This document shows positions 39,129 through 46,223 of a stretch of 64,000 nt of DNA, piece after piece. Made by a program: the position numbers and the translations under genes. This DNA comes from Hoeflea phototrophica DFL-43 (GTDB lineage: Bacteria; Pseudomonadota; Alphaproteobacteria; Rhizobiales; Rhizobiaceae). Position 1 is the stretch's first letter. Each line of letters opens with the position of its first letter. The stretch lies in NCBI RefSeq assembly GCF_000154705.2, contig NZ_CM002917.1, forward strand, positions 4,125,353 through 4,189,352. Direction: 5' to 3'. The notes under the pieces were generated by a model, which was not told the DNA's origin, searched no databases, and saw only the letters and a list, made by a program, of their open reading frames with translations.

Positions 39129-40490
39129 TCAATCGACCGGCAAGCCGCTGGGCACAGTTTCGGGCCGGCCAAGCCGCCCTTTGGCGTTACCGCTCAGCGC
39201 ATGCAGAAAGGCAATCAGCTCAGCCACCTCCGAATCATCAAGAGCGACTGGCACAATATCAATCCTGGTCTTGAGCCGCGCCCGCTCGCGGGAATCCTCG
39301 AACGCGATGAAATCCACCGGACCCAGGCGCTCATCCGCTGGCAATTGCACCATGTCCGGCTGCCAGTTCTCGAACCCGGCAACAGGATCAAGATGATGCC
39401 GGACAATGCCCTCAAGCGTGGCATAGGCGCCATTGTGTCCCCAGGGCCCGGTCAGCGCCACATTGCGCAGCATCGGCGTGCGAAACCGGTAGGCGTCTTC
39501 CAGCCGGTTGGATTCAGCCATTCGCCCAACGTCACGCACATAGGGGTCGAAGACCCTGGTGCGGCCCGGGCCGAAATGCGGCAAAGCCAGCGCATGAAAA
39601 CCCTGATCCGACATCATCTGGCCCGCGTGACAACTGCTGCACCCTGCCTTGCCATAAAACAGCTCCATTCCCGACATCGCCTGGGGAGGAAGTGCCGTGG
39701 GATCACCAGCCAGATAACGGTCAAACGCGCTGTCCGTCACCCGCCATTCGCTGTTGATGAAATCCCCCAGCGCATTGGCGACATGAGCAATGGTCAGATC
39801 ACCCGCACGTTCAATCGATGGATCAGCCTGTCGAAAAAGGTCGACATAGGCCGGGATCGCCCACACCCGCTCCATCAGCAGCGGCCAAACATGGTCGATC
39901 CGGTCATAGGCGGCACCGGCCACCTTGTTTTCCTCGGGGTTCCCGGCCATCTCGGTTTCCGATGTCAACGGAAACAGAGCCTGCGCCGCGAGGATGCCCT
40001 TGAGGCCGGAGGGCAGATACTCCTCCGCAGGCGAGTTGAACCCGTTGCCGAAGATATCATCAACGCTCAGACGCCCGTCATGAAACAGCACCCGGATTTC
40101 GCGCAGACCAAGATTGAACATCGGCGACGCGTTGCGCGGCACCCGCTTCTCGATCCGGGCATCGCCGCGGCCTGTGGTGCGCTTGATGCCCAGCCCTTCA
40201 CCGCCTTCACCCACGCCCAAGGCCAACCCGTCGCCGGTGGCGAGATCATGGTGATGGCAGGTTCCGCACGAAATGTTGCGGTTGCCCGACAGGATCGGAT
40301 CGTAAAACAGAAGGCGCCCGATCTCCGCCAGTGCGGGATCGAAATCATGAAAATCGGCATTGGTGAGCGGTGGCGGCAGCGCGCGACCATCCATATCGGC
40401 AAGGGCTGTCGGCACGGCTGTGATTGCCAACAACACAACGCCGCAAATGGCCAGAGCCCCTTGGCCGAACCGTCGTGACCAGCTGTTCAT
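39129..40490 (-). CDS. Di-heme cytochrome c peroxidase / MauG-family protein
   Basis: 453 residues with a signal peptide (LAICGVVLLAITAVPTALA). Two heme-binding CxxCH motifs, CGTCH at 75-79 and CSSCH at 284-288, in the order and spacing of bacterial di-heme peroxidases; the segments RNASPMFNLG, FHDGRLSVDDIFGNGF and TPMLRNVALTGPWGHNGAYATLEGIVRHHL fit the family. Periplasmic, reducing peroxide or oxidising a protein or small-molecule partner. It lies inside the sulfonate island but has no palindromic operator of its own and no known sulfoglycolytic role. The frame is uninterrupted. Confidence 0.9.
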   Translation of the reverse strand: MNSWSRRFGQGALAICGVVLLAITAVPTALADMDGRALPPPLTNADFHDFDPALAEIGRLLFYDPILSGNRNISCGTCHHHDLATGDGLALGVGEGGEGLGIKRTTGRGDARIEKRVPRNASPMFNLGLREIRVLFHDGRLSVDDIFGNGFNSPAEEYLPSGLKGILAAQALFPLTSETEMAGNPEENKVAGAAYDRIDHVWPLLMERVWAIPAYVDLFRQADPSIERAGDLTIAHVANALGDFINSEWRVTDSAFDRYLAGDPTALPPQAMSGMELFYGKAGCSSCHAGQMMSDQGFHALALPHFGPGRTRVFDPYVRDVGRMAESNRLEDAYRFRTPMLRNVALTGPWGHNGAYATLEGIVRHHLDPVAGFENWQPDMVQLPADERLGPVDFIAFEDSRERARLKTRIDIVPVALDDSEVAELIAFLHALSGNAKGRLGRPETVPSGLPVD

Positions 40491-40610
40491 TCCACCTCCT
40501 CAACCTGCGCAAACGCGATGCCTCAAAGACACCCGTCAGCCTCCTCCTTGCCACCGTCCCCGGCGAGCCATTATTGTCGCTCCGCTCCACCTCGCGAGAA
40601 AGAATGGCAA

Positions 40611-41123
40611 ATGACTTCAGCGCTTGCAAACACGAAAATGGGCCTCCGCGCCTTGGGCCTGATCACCTTGAGCCTGGTGATGACGACGGCACTTCCGGCC
40701 CGCGCGGAAATCGAGAGGGGCCGCATCCTGATGGAAGAGAGCCGCTTCGAAGAGGCAATGGCCGAGTTCCTTCCTGCGGCGCGATCGGGCAATGCCGATG
40801 CTGAAGAGCTGATCGGTGTGATGTATGCCATGGGCCTCGGCGTCGAACGTGACGATGAGCGGGCCTTTGAGTGGTATCTGCGCGCCTCGATGAAAGGCCA
40901 TCCAGGTGCGCAATCAGGCATCGGATGGTATTTCGAAGTGGGGCGCGGCACTGCCGTCGATCTTGTCCGCGCCTACCTTTGGTATGGACTTTCGACCATC
41001 GGAGGCGATCCGGATGCGGCGATTTCCATCGAGGAAGTGGCGAAGAAAATGACGCCGGACCAGATCCGTCGCGCCCAGGTCCTGATCAACGACTACCGGC
41101 CCTGGATGTATCCGTTCCGCTGA
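40611..41123 (+). CDS. Sel1-repeat (TPR-like) exported protein
   Basis: 170 residues from ATG 40611 with a signal peptide (GLRALGLITLSLVMTTALPARA). Three Sel1-like repeats follow, with the usual A..G.MY..G.G...D...A..WY..A pattern: ELIGVMYAMGLGVERDDERAFEWYLRAS and SGIGWYFEVGRGTAVDLVRAYLWYGLS. Such proteins are periplasmic scaffolds of varied function. Divergent from the cytochrome peroxidase gene; the two may share a promoter region of 120 bp. Partner unknown. Confidence 0.85.
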   Translation: MTSALANTKMGLRALGLITLSLVMTTALPARAEIERGRILMEESRFEEAMAEFLPAARSGNADAEELIGVMYAMGLGVERDDERAFEWYLRASMKGHPGAQSGIGWYFEVGRGTAVDLVRAYLWYGLSTIGGDPDAAISIEEVAKKMTPDQIRRAQVLINDYRPWMYPFR

Positions 41124-41136
41124 TTGCTCATCAACA

Positions 41137-41165
41137 AAAAACCGCCCGGATTGCTCCAGGCGGTC
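41137..41165 (-). terminator. Terminator after second TRAP binding-protein gene
   Basis: ACCGCC (41142-41147) pairs with GGCGGT (41160-41165) across a 12-base loop; read on the minus strand the stem is followed by a run of six T (41137-41142). It lies 29 bases past the stop of the minus-strand binding-protein gene and close to the convergent Sel1 gene. Confidence 0.7.
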
Positions 41166-41193
41166 TGTGGTTCCGGCGCTCATCAATGGACGC

Positions 41194-42273
41194 TTACTTG
41201 ATGTCCATCATGGCGCCACCATCGATGGTTTCCGACGCCTTCGCGGCTTCCGCGACCAGCAGGTCATAGAAGGTTGCACCGCCCTGAACATTGGTCTTGA
41301 ACCATTCAAACACCGGTGTTGCGGCTTCCTTGAACTGCGCCTTCTCTTCCATCGTCGGCACATAGACGGTCCCGCCGATCTCCGCGAACTCGCTGTAGGC
41401 AGCGATCGACTTGCGCTTTGGAGAGGCGAACGTGGCCTGCTGCAAGGCGGCGAAGCCATCAACCACAACGCGGCGCAGGTTTTCATCCAGCCCCATGAAG
41501 CGATCATTGTTCATGTACCAGAGCGCACCCATGTAGGAATGGCCGTCCAGCGTGAGATATTTCAGGCCTGCATCCGGGAACTTCATCCCCATGATGTCCG
41601 TGATGCCGTTTTGGGTGCCTTCGACCACGCCGGTCTGGAACGAGGTGAACAATTCAGGCCACGGAATCGGGGTCGGCGAAGCTCCCATCGAACGCACCAG
41701 CTCCTGCGGCAGATCGGCAACCACGGTGCGGATCTTCAGCCCGTCCATATCGGCCGGCGAACGGATTTCCCGCTCGGTGTTGGCGAAGTTGCGCCAACCA
41801 CCGGTGTTGCCGATGGTCATCAGGCGAATCATGCCGCCCGAGTCAGCCAGCATCTGCTCACGCAGCGCGCGGGTGAACGTGCCTTCGGTCAGCACGGCTT
41901 CAGCGATCCGGTCATCCCGCAGAAGATAGGGAAGATCGAGCACCTGCACGTAGGGGAAAATCCCCGATGCGCCGCCCGAGGTCGAAATGTAGATGTCGAT
42001 CGAACCATCGGCGATGCCTTGGAGGCATTCCGCGCCATTCGAGCAAAGCTGGGTACCGATGAACAATTCGACCGCAATCGCGCCGTTCGAGGCCTTCTCG
42101 ACATAGTCCTTGAAGACCACAAGGCCGTCATAGTCCTCGTCGTTTTCATTGGAGTTGGCGGTGGCGCGCAGCGTGATGTCCGCGGCCTGCGCAGCAGTGA
42201 TCATGCCACCGGCCAGCACCGACAGGCCGAGTGCCGCCGCGCTCAGTGTTTTGAGTGTGTTCTTCAAGATCAT
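41194..42273 (-). CDS. TRAP transporter substrate-binding protein (DctP family), system 2
   Basis: 359 residues from ATG 42273, which has GGGAGGA eight bases upstream (the ATG at 42288 lies inside this ribosome binding site and is rejected). A signal peptide ends in AQAAD. DctP-type segments: ELFIGTQLCSNGAECLQGIADGSIDIYIS, VQVLDLPYLLRDD, GLKIRTVVADLPQELVRSMGASPTPIPWPELFTSFQTGVVEGTQNG. The Cys pair in TQLCSNGAEC is unusual and could form a disulfide. The operator palindrome lies 34 bases before the ATG. A sulfonated sugar or sulfonate is the probable cargo (inference from the regulon). Confidence 0.88.
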   Translation of the reverse strand: MILKNTLKTLSAAALGLSVLAGGMITAAQAADITLRATANSNENDEDYDGLVVFKDYVEKASNGAIAVELFIGTQLCSNGAECLQGIADGSIDIYISTSGGASGIFPYVQVLDLPYLLRDDRIAEAVLTEGTFTRALREQMLADSGGMIRLMTIGNTGGWRNFANTEREIRSPADMDGLKIRTVVADLPQELVRSMGASPTPIPWPELFTSFQTGVVEGTQNGITDIMGMKFPDAGLKYLTLDGHSYMGALWYMNNDRFMGLDENLRRVVVDGFAALQQATFASPKRKSIAAYSEFAEIGGTVYVPTMEEKAQFKEAATPVFEWFKTNVQGGATFYDLLVAEAAKASETIDGGAMMDIK

Positions 42274-42307
42274 AAATGTTCCTCCCATTAGTCCTTGTTT
42301 CCCTCAA

Positions 42308-42321
42308 GTCTTATATAAGAC
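42308..42321. promoter_or_regulatory. Operator site 3 of the sulfonate regulon
   Basis: GTCTTATATAAGAC, perfect palindrome, preceded by AA and followed by the extra half-site ATAAGAT. It lies 34 bases upstream of the DctP system-2 ATG and about 90 bases past the stop of dctM, giving the binding protein its own regulated promoter. Confidence 0.8.
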
Positions 42322-42410
42322 ATAAGATTGACGAGCCTCGTTTGCTTGTCAAGCATGAGCCCAAGCTGCAGTGGTTTCATGTCCATCCCATGACAGGATG
42401 CAAACTGTCC

Positions 42411-43700
42411 TCACTTTGCAAAGCCAAACAACTGCGGCATGAACAATGAAATTTGCGGCACGAAGGTGATCAGGAAAATCGCCACCACCTGCACCGCCAG
42501 AAACGGCAGAATCGCCTTGGCGATGGTTTCCACCCGTTCCCCCGAGACACTCGAGGTGACAAACAGCACCAGTCCCATCGGCGGCGTCGCCAGCCCCACG
42601 GTCAGATTGACGCTCATGATGATTGCGAAATGCACCGGATGAACGCCAAGATCGGTAAAGATCGGCCCCAGGATCGGCCCAAGAATAATGATCGCCGGTC
42701 CCGCATCGAGAAACATGCCCACAATGAACAAAAGCACATTGATCAGGAAGAGCAGGATGTAGGGATTGTCCGAAAGGCCCAGAATGAAATTGGCCAGGAT
42801 CTCAGGCGTATGCGACAGGCTGACAACCGTCTTGAAGGCCATCGCGGCCCCCACCAACAGCAACACCACCGATGTGGTCATTGCAGCCTTGGTCAGCACC
42901 TTCGGCAGATCCGACCAGCCCATGGTCTTGAGGATGAACAGCGCCACGATAAAGGCATACACTGCAGCCACGGCAGAGGCCTCGGTCGGGGTGAAGATTC
43001 CGCCGAGGATTCCGCCCAGAATGATCACGGGAGTCAGCAGCGGGAAGAACGCCTTCAGGCTCGCCTGCCCCTTTTCCGGCCAGGTGGCGCGCCGCGAGGC
43101 TGCGGGAAAATCATTGCGCTTGGCCAGGAAGCCCACCACCATCATCAGCGAAAGCCCGATCATCACTCCAGGCACGATACCGGCTAAAAACAGTGCCGCG
43201 ACCGATTCACCCATGACATAGGCATAGATGATCATGATCCCCGAAGGCGGAATGATCGGTCCGATCACCGATGAAGCCGCTGTTACCGCAGCCGCGAATT
43301 TCCGCGTGTAACCGTTCTTTTCCATGGCCGGGATCAGCATCGACCCAAGCGCCGACACATCCGCCACCGCCGATCCCGAAAGCCCGGCAAACAGCATCGA
43401 AGAAAGAATGTTCACATGCGCAAGCCCGCCCTTGAGGTGGCCGATCATCGCCTGGCTGAATTCCACGATCCGCATGGTGATGCCACCGCGGTTCATCAAC
43501 TCGCCAGCCAGCATGAAAAACGGGATCGCCATCAGCGGAAAGGAATCCATGCCCGTATAGACGTTGCGGTAGAGCAGCGCGATATCGCGCTCCTGACCAT
43601 TGAGCCAGAGCAGAAACCCTGGGGCTGCCAACATGCCGAAGAACACCGGCAGGCCGATCATCAGGAAAACCAGGAACAGCGGAAGGAAGAAAAACAGCAT
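42411..43700 (-). CDS. TRAP transporter large permease (DctM), system 2
   Basis: 429 residues, about twelve membrane helices. Family marks: ALLYRNVYTGMDSFPLMAIPFFMLAGELMNRGGIT, FAGLSGSAVADVSALGSMLIPAMEKNGY, ASSVIGPIIPPSGIMIIYAY and GLATPPMGLVLFV. Translocation subunit of an ion-coupled organic-anion importer. Three bases separate it from dctQ, and the binding-protein gene follows in the same direction after a regulated promoter. Confidence 0.92.
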   Translation of the reverse strand: MLFFFLPLFLVFLMIGLPVFFGMLAAPGFLLWLNGQERDIALLYRNVYTGMDSFPLMAIPFFMLAGELMNRGGITMRIVEFSQAMIGHLKGGLAHVNILSSMLFAGLSGSAVADVSALGSMLIPAMEKNGYTRKFAAAVTAASSVIGPIIPPSGIMIIYAYVMGESVAALFLAGIVPGVMIGLSLMMVVGFLAKRNDFPAASRRATWPEKGQASLKAFFPLLTPVIILGGILGGIFTPTEASAVAAVYAFIVALFILKTMGWSDLPKVLTKAAMTTSVVLLLVGAAMAFKTVVSLSHTPEILANFILGLSDNPYILLFLINVLLFIVGMFLDAGPAIIILGPILGPIFTDLGVHPVHFAIIMSVNLTVGLATPPMGLVLFVTSSVSGERVETIAKAILPFLAVQVVAIFLITFVPQISLFMPQLFGFAK

Positions 43701-43703
43701 GAC

Positions 43704-44291
43704 CTACTCCACCGCCACAATCACACGATCATGATCCTCGGGCAGGTCCGCCTTGGGATCGATCAGATGCGCAATCGACTTAAAACACAGTTCGAGGTTG
43801 ACCAGGATCATCAGAAACAATCCAAGCGGCAATGACATGTACATCCAGGCAAGCTTTATCCGCACCAACCCAAGGCCCAGGAACTCCAGCGGCAGCTTGA
43901 GCGAGCTGGAATTGAACAGCCAGCCGGAATTGACATGGTTGAGGCCAAGCCGGAAGCCGAAGACCAGCACAACGAGAGACACCAGCAGCAGCAACAGGCC
44001 AAGAATCGCTCCCAGCCGCAATGGCAGCAGATCCTTCACCATGTCGATGGACACGAATCCGCCCCAGCGATAGGCGGTCGGCGCGATCACCGCCACCATC
44101 CACAGCATCAGGAACCGCGCCCCCTCATCAGGCCATGCCAGTGCGCTGCCCAGAACGTAACGGAAAAACACCTGCAGCATGATGATCAGCACCATCAGCG
44201 CCATCGCAACCCAGGCAATGGTCCGGCCAATCCGCAAGAGCATAGTATTGAGCCGCACAAGCGGCCCCAATATCCCCAAAATCACTGCCAT
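43704..44291 (-). CDS. TRAP transporter small membrane subunit (DctQ), system 2
   Basis: 195 residues with four membrane helices and the DctQ pattern VFFRYVLGSALAWPDEGARFLMLWMVAVIAPTAYRWGGFVSIDMVKDLLP. RBS GGGGAGG before ATG 44291. First gene of the QM unit; the operator palindrome lies 43 bases upstream. Gene order Q-M-P on the minus strand, with separate operators before Q and before P. Confidence 0.9.
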   Translation of the reverse strand: MAVILGILGPLVRLNTMLLRIGRTIAWVAMALMVLIIMLQVFFRYVLGSALAWPDEGARFLMLWMVAVIAPTAYRWGGFVSIDMVKDLLPLRLGAILGLLLLLVSLVVLVFGFRLGLNHVNSGWLFNSSSLKLPLEFLGLGLVRIKLAWMYMSLPLGLFLMILVNLELCFKSIAHLIDPKADLPEDHDRVIVAVE

Positions 44292-44334
44292 GGTTTAGGT
44301 CCTCCCCGAGCCGGCAACCACAGTGCATTCAAGA

Positions 44335-44348
44335 GTCTTATATAAGAC
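44335..44348. promoter_or_regulatory. Operator site 4 of the sulfonate regulon
   Basis: GTCTTATATAAGAC, perfect palindrome, 43 bases upstream of the DctQ system-2 ATG and downstream of the epimerase stop (44410). Unlike sites 1-3 it is followed by CTGCCTA, without the third half-site. Confidence 0.8.
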
Positions 44349-44409
44349 CTGCCTATGGGCTTCTATTTCGTAACGTCTGTCAAGAGCCCCAGCTTCACAC
44401 CTGGCAGGC

Positions 44410-45420
44410 TCAATCGCGGATAAAGACATGCTCGGTATGTTGCACCAGTTTCTCGCCGGGCCGCAGGACCGCACCGGCAAAGCCTTCATGGTTGGGACTG
44501 TCGGGCCAGCTTTGGGTCTCAAGGCAAAAGCCGGCATGCGCGCCATAGGTCTTGCCGGAAAGACCTGGAACTGAAGGCGAAATCTTGAAACCTGTGTAAA
44601 ACTGCACGCCCGCCTCACCAGTCCGCAGCTCCATCGCCACACCGGAGCGCAATGACCGCGCCAGCGCCACGGTTCGCACCGGACCTCGCTCGCGCGACAA
44701 GCAAAAATTGTGGTCATAGGCAACCTGTTGCCCTTCAGCATCCACACGCCTCACAGGCCGCATCTCCCGGAAATCAAAGTCCGTTCCCGCGACGGTGGCG
44801 ATCTCGCCGGTCGGGATCTGGTCTTCGTCAACCGGCAGGTAATGGTAGGCTGCCATCATCAACTCGTGATCAAGAATATCGTCGCTGCCATCAAGATTGA
44901 AATAGCTGTGATGCGCAATATTGGCGAGCGTCGGGCGGTCGGTGACGCTTGTGTAGGTAATCGCCAGGCAACCACCGGGCCTCAGTTCGTAGCGGGCCTC
45001 GATCTTCATGGTTCCGGGATAGCCGGACTGGCCATCTGGATCGACGATCGAGAAGACGGCAAAATTTTCTCCGTGCTGATCAATCGTCCATACCCGCTTG
45101 CCCGTGCCCGCACTGCCGCCATGCAGATGCGTCACCCCACGTTCGTTCAATTCAAGCTGGTAATCGATGCCATCGAGAGAAAAACGCCCTTTGGCGATCC
45201 GGTTGGCGTGGCGGCCGGGGGTCTGCCCGAAATAGGGCGAATGCGCCGGATAGCTCTCAAAATCAGGAAATCCCAGCGTCAGAGGCGGCAAATGGTTTTC
45301 AAGCCTCAGATCCTGCAGCGCCGCACCCCAGGTCATGACTTTCGCCGTCAGCCCACCACCCTGAAGTGTGATGCGGCGGACCGCCTCTCCGTTTGCAGTG
45401 TGTCCGAAAATCTCGATCAT
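44410..45420 (-). CDS. Aldose 1-epimerase (GalM family); possible sulfoquinovose mutarotase
   Basis: 336 residues from ATG 45420 (MIEIFGHTANGEAV); a longer open frame upstream is not family-like. Active-site segments: GRHANRIAKGRF, THLHGG, NIAHHSYFNLDG (catalytic His) and CLETQSWPDSPNH (catalytic Glu). Mutarotases interconvert sugar anomers. E. coli YihR, of the same superfamily, serves sulfoquinovose; proximity to the system-2 transporter suggests the same here, though generic hexose mutarotation is possible. A degenerate operator-like GTCTTGTTTGATCC lies at 45435-45448. Confidence 0.88.
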   Translation of the reverse strand: MIEIFGHTANGEAVRRITLQGGGLTAKVMTWGAALQDLRLENHLPPLTLGFPDFESYPAHSPYFGQTPGRHANRIAKGRFSLDGIDYQLELNERGVTHLHGGSAGTGKRVWTIDQHGENFAVFSIVDPDGQSGYPGTMKIEARYELRPGGCLAITYTSVTDRPTLANIAHHSYFNLDGSDDILDHELMMAAYHYLPVDEDQIPTGEIATVAGTDFDFREMRPVRRVDAEGQQVAYDHNFCLSRERGPVRTVALARSLRSGVAMELRTGEAGVQFYTGFKISPSVPGLSGKTYGAHAGFCLETQSWPDSPNHEGFAGAVLRPGEKLVQHTEHVFIRD

Positions 45421-45576
45421 ACCGGCATTTCCAAGTCTTGTTTGATCCGTTCCAGGCATTGGGATGGCCTGATTTTTCTCCAGGCGCAAGGCCTGAAGCG
45501 AGATACGGGCAAGAGCACGCCCAACGCCGCTATGGATCAAAACAGCTTAAAGCACCGGACGCGGAGAAAACACTTT

Positions 45577-45626
45577 TTGATTGCAAACCCCTCTTGATTG
45601 CAAATACACTCCATAATGCAATCAAA
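45577..45626. repeat. TTGATTGCAAA direct repeats with inverted copy before avidin gene
   Basis: TTGATTGCAAA occurs at 45577-45587 and again at 45594-45604 (17-base period), followed by the inverted copy TGCAATCAAA at 45617-45626, all immediately upstream of the avidin start (45639). The layout suggests a multi-site operator, but no known regulator motif is recognised; the alphaproteobacterial BioR box (TTATCTATAA) is absent. Confidence 0.6.
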
Positions 45627-45638
45627 GGGAGAGTTGAC

Positions 45639-46133
45639 ATGAATAAAGTTCTCGCCATTGTTCTCACAATTACTGTCGCGGGCTTCGCCCAAACGGCATT
45701 CGCTGACGATCACGCGATGTCTCCGGATATGAAGCTCCTCGCCGGAGCATCCAACTGGGTCAACCAGTCCGGCTCTGTTGCTCAGTTTGTGTTCACGCCC
45801 TCGCCCACACAACCTCAAACCTACGAGGTTTCCGGAAACTACATCAACAACGCCCAGGGGACAGGCTGCAAGGGCACACCCTACCCCCTGTCGGGAGCCT
45901 ACTACTCGGGCAACCAGATAATCTCGTTCTCGGTGGTCTGGTCAAACGCATCAGCAAACTGCCAGTCGGCAACCGGGTGGACTGGTTATTTCGACTTTTC
46001 AGGATCCCAAGCCGTGCTGAAAACCGATTGGAACCTGGCCTTTTACAGCGGCAGCACTCCCGCAATCCAGCAGGGCCAAGACGACTTCATGCAATCAGTA
46101 GCGACCGTCTCTGAGAGCTTGCTGACCGAATAA
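45639..46133 (+). CDS. Avidin/streptavidin-family biotin-binding protein (hoefavidin-like)
   Basis: 164 residues from ATG 45639 with GGGAGAG upstream. Signal peptide MNKVLAIVLTITVAGFAQTAFA, then a short avidin barrel: ASNWVNQSGSVAQFVF, TYEVSGNYINNAQGTGCKGTPY, FSVVWSNASANCQSATGWTGYF and VLKTDWNLAFY. The two Cys (GTGCKG and ANCQS) match the disulfide of dimeric avidins such as rhizavidin. The C-terminal segment TPAIQQGQDDFMQSV is like the tail that inserts into the biotin site of hoefavidin; the whole sequence agrees with hoefavidin as I remember it. Exported biotin sequestration is the expected role. Confidence 0.93.
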   Translation: MNKVLAIVLTITVAGFAQTAFADDHAMSPDMKLLAGASNWVNQSGSVAQFVFTPSPTQPQTYEVSGNYINNAQGTGCKGTPYPLSGAYYSGNQIISFSVVWSNASANCQSATGWTGYFDFSGSQAVLKTDWNLAFYSGSTPAIQQGQDDFMQSVATVSESLLTE

Positions 46134-46223
46134 AGCACCATATGGTCTGTAGTGCAGGCAAACCGAAGTGAAAAACGGATCCGCGGCAGGAGCTCGCCAT
46201 CCGGCGGGTTCCTGTCGGCTTGT

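Noticed and set aside
39201..40478. Long plus-strand open frame (425 codons) opposite the cytochrome peroxidase
   Set aside because: Antisense shadow of a clear di-heme protein; translation is rich in His/Arg/Gln without any domain, and GC-rich codon structure explains the absence of stops.
39129..40490. Sulfite-oxidising cytochrome partner
   Set aside because: Two CxxCH motifs and peroxidase-family segments identify a MauG/CCP-type protein; no SorAB-type molybdenum subunit is present.
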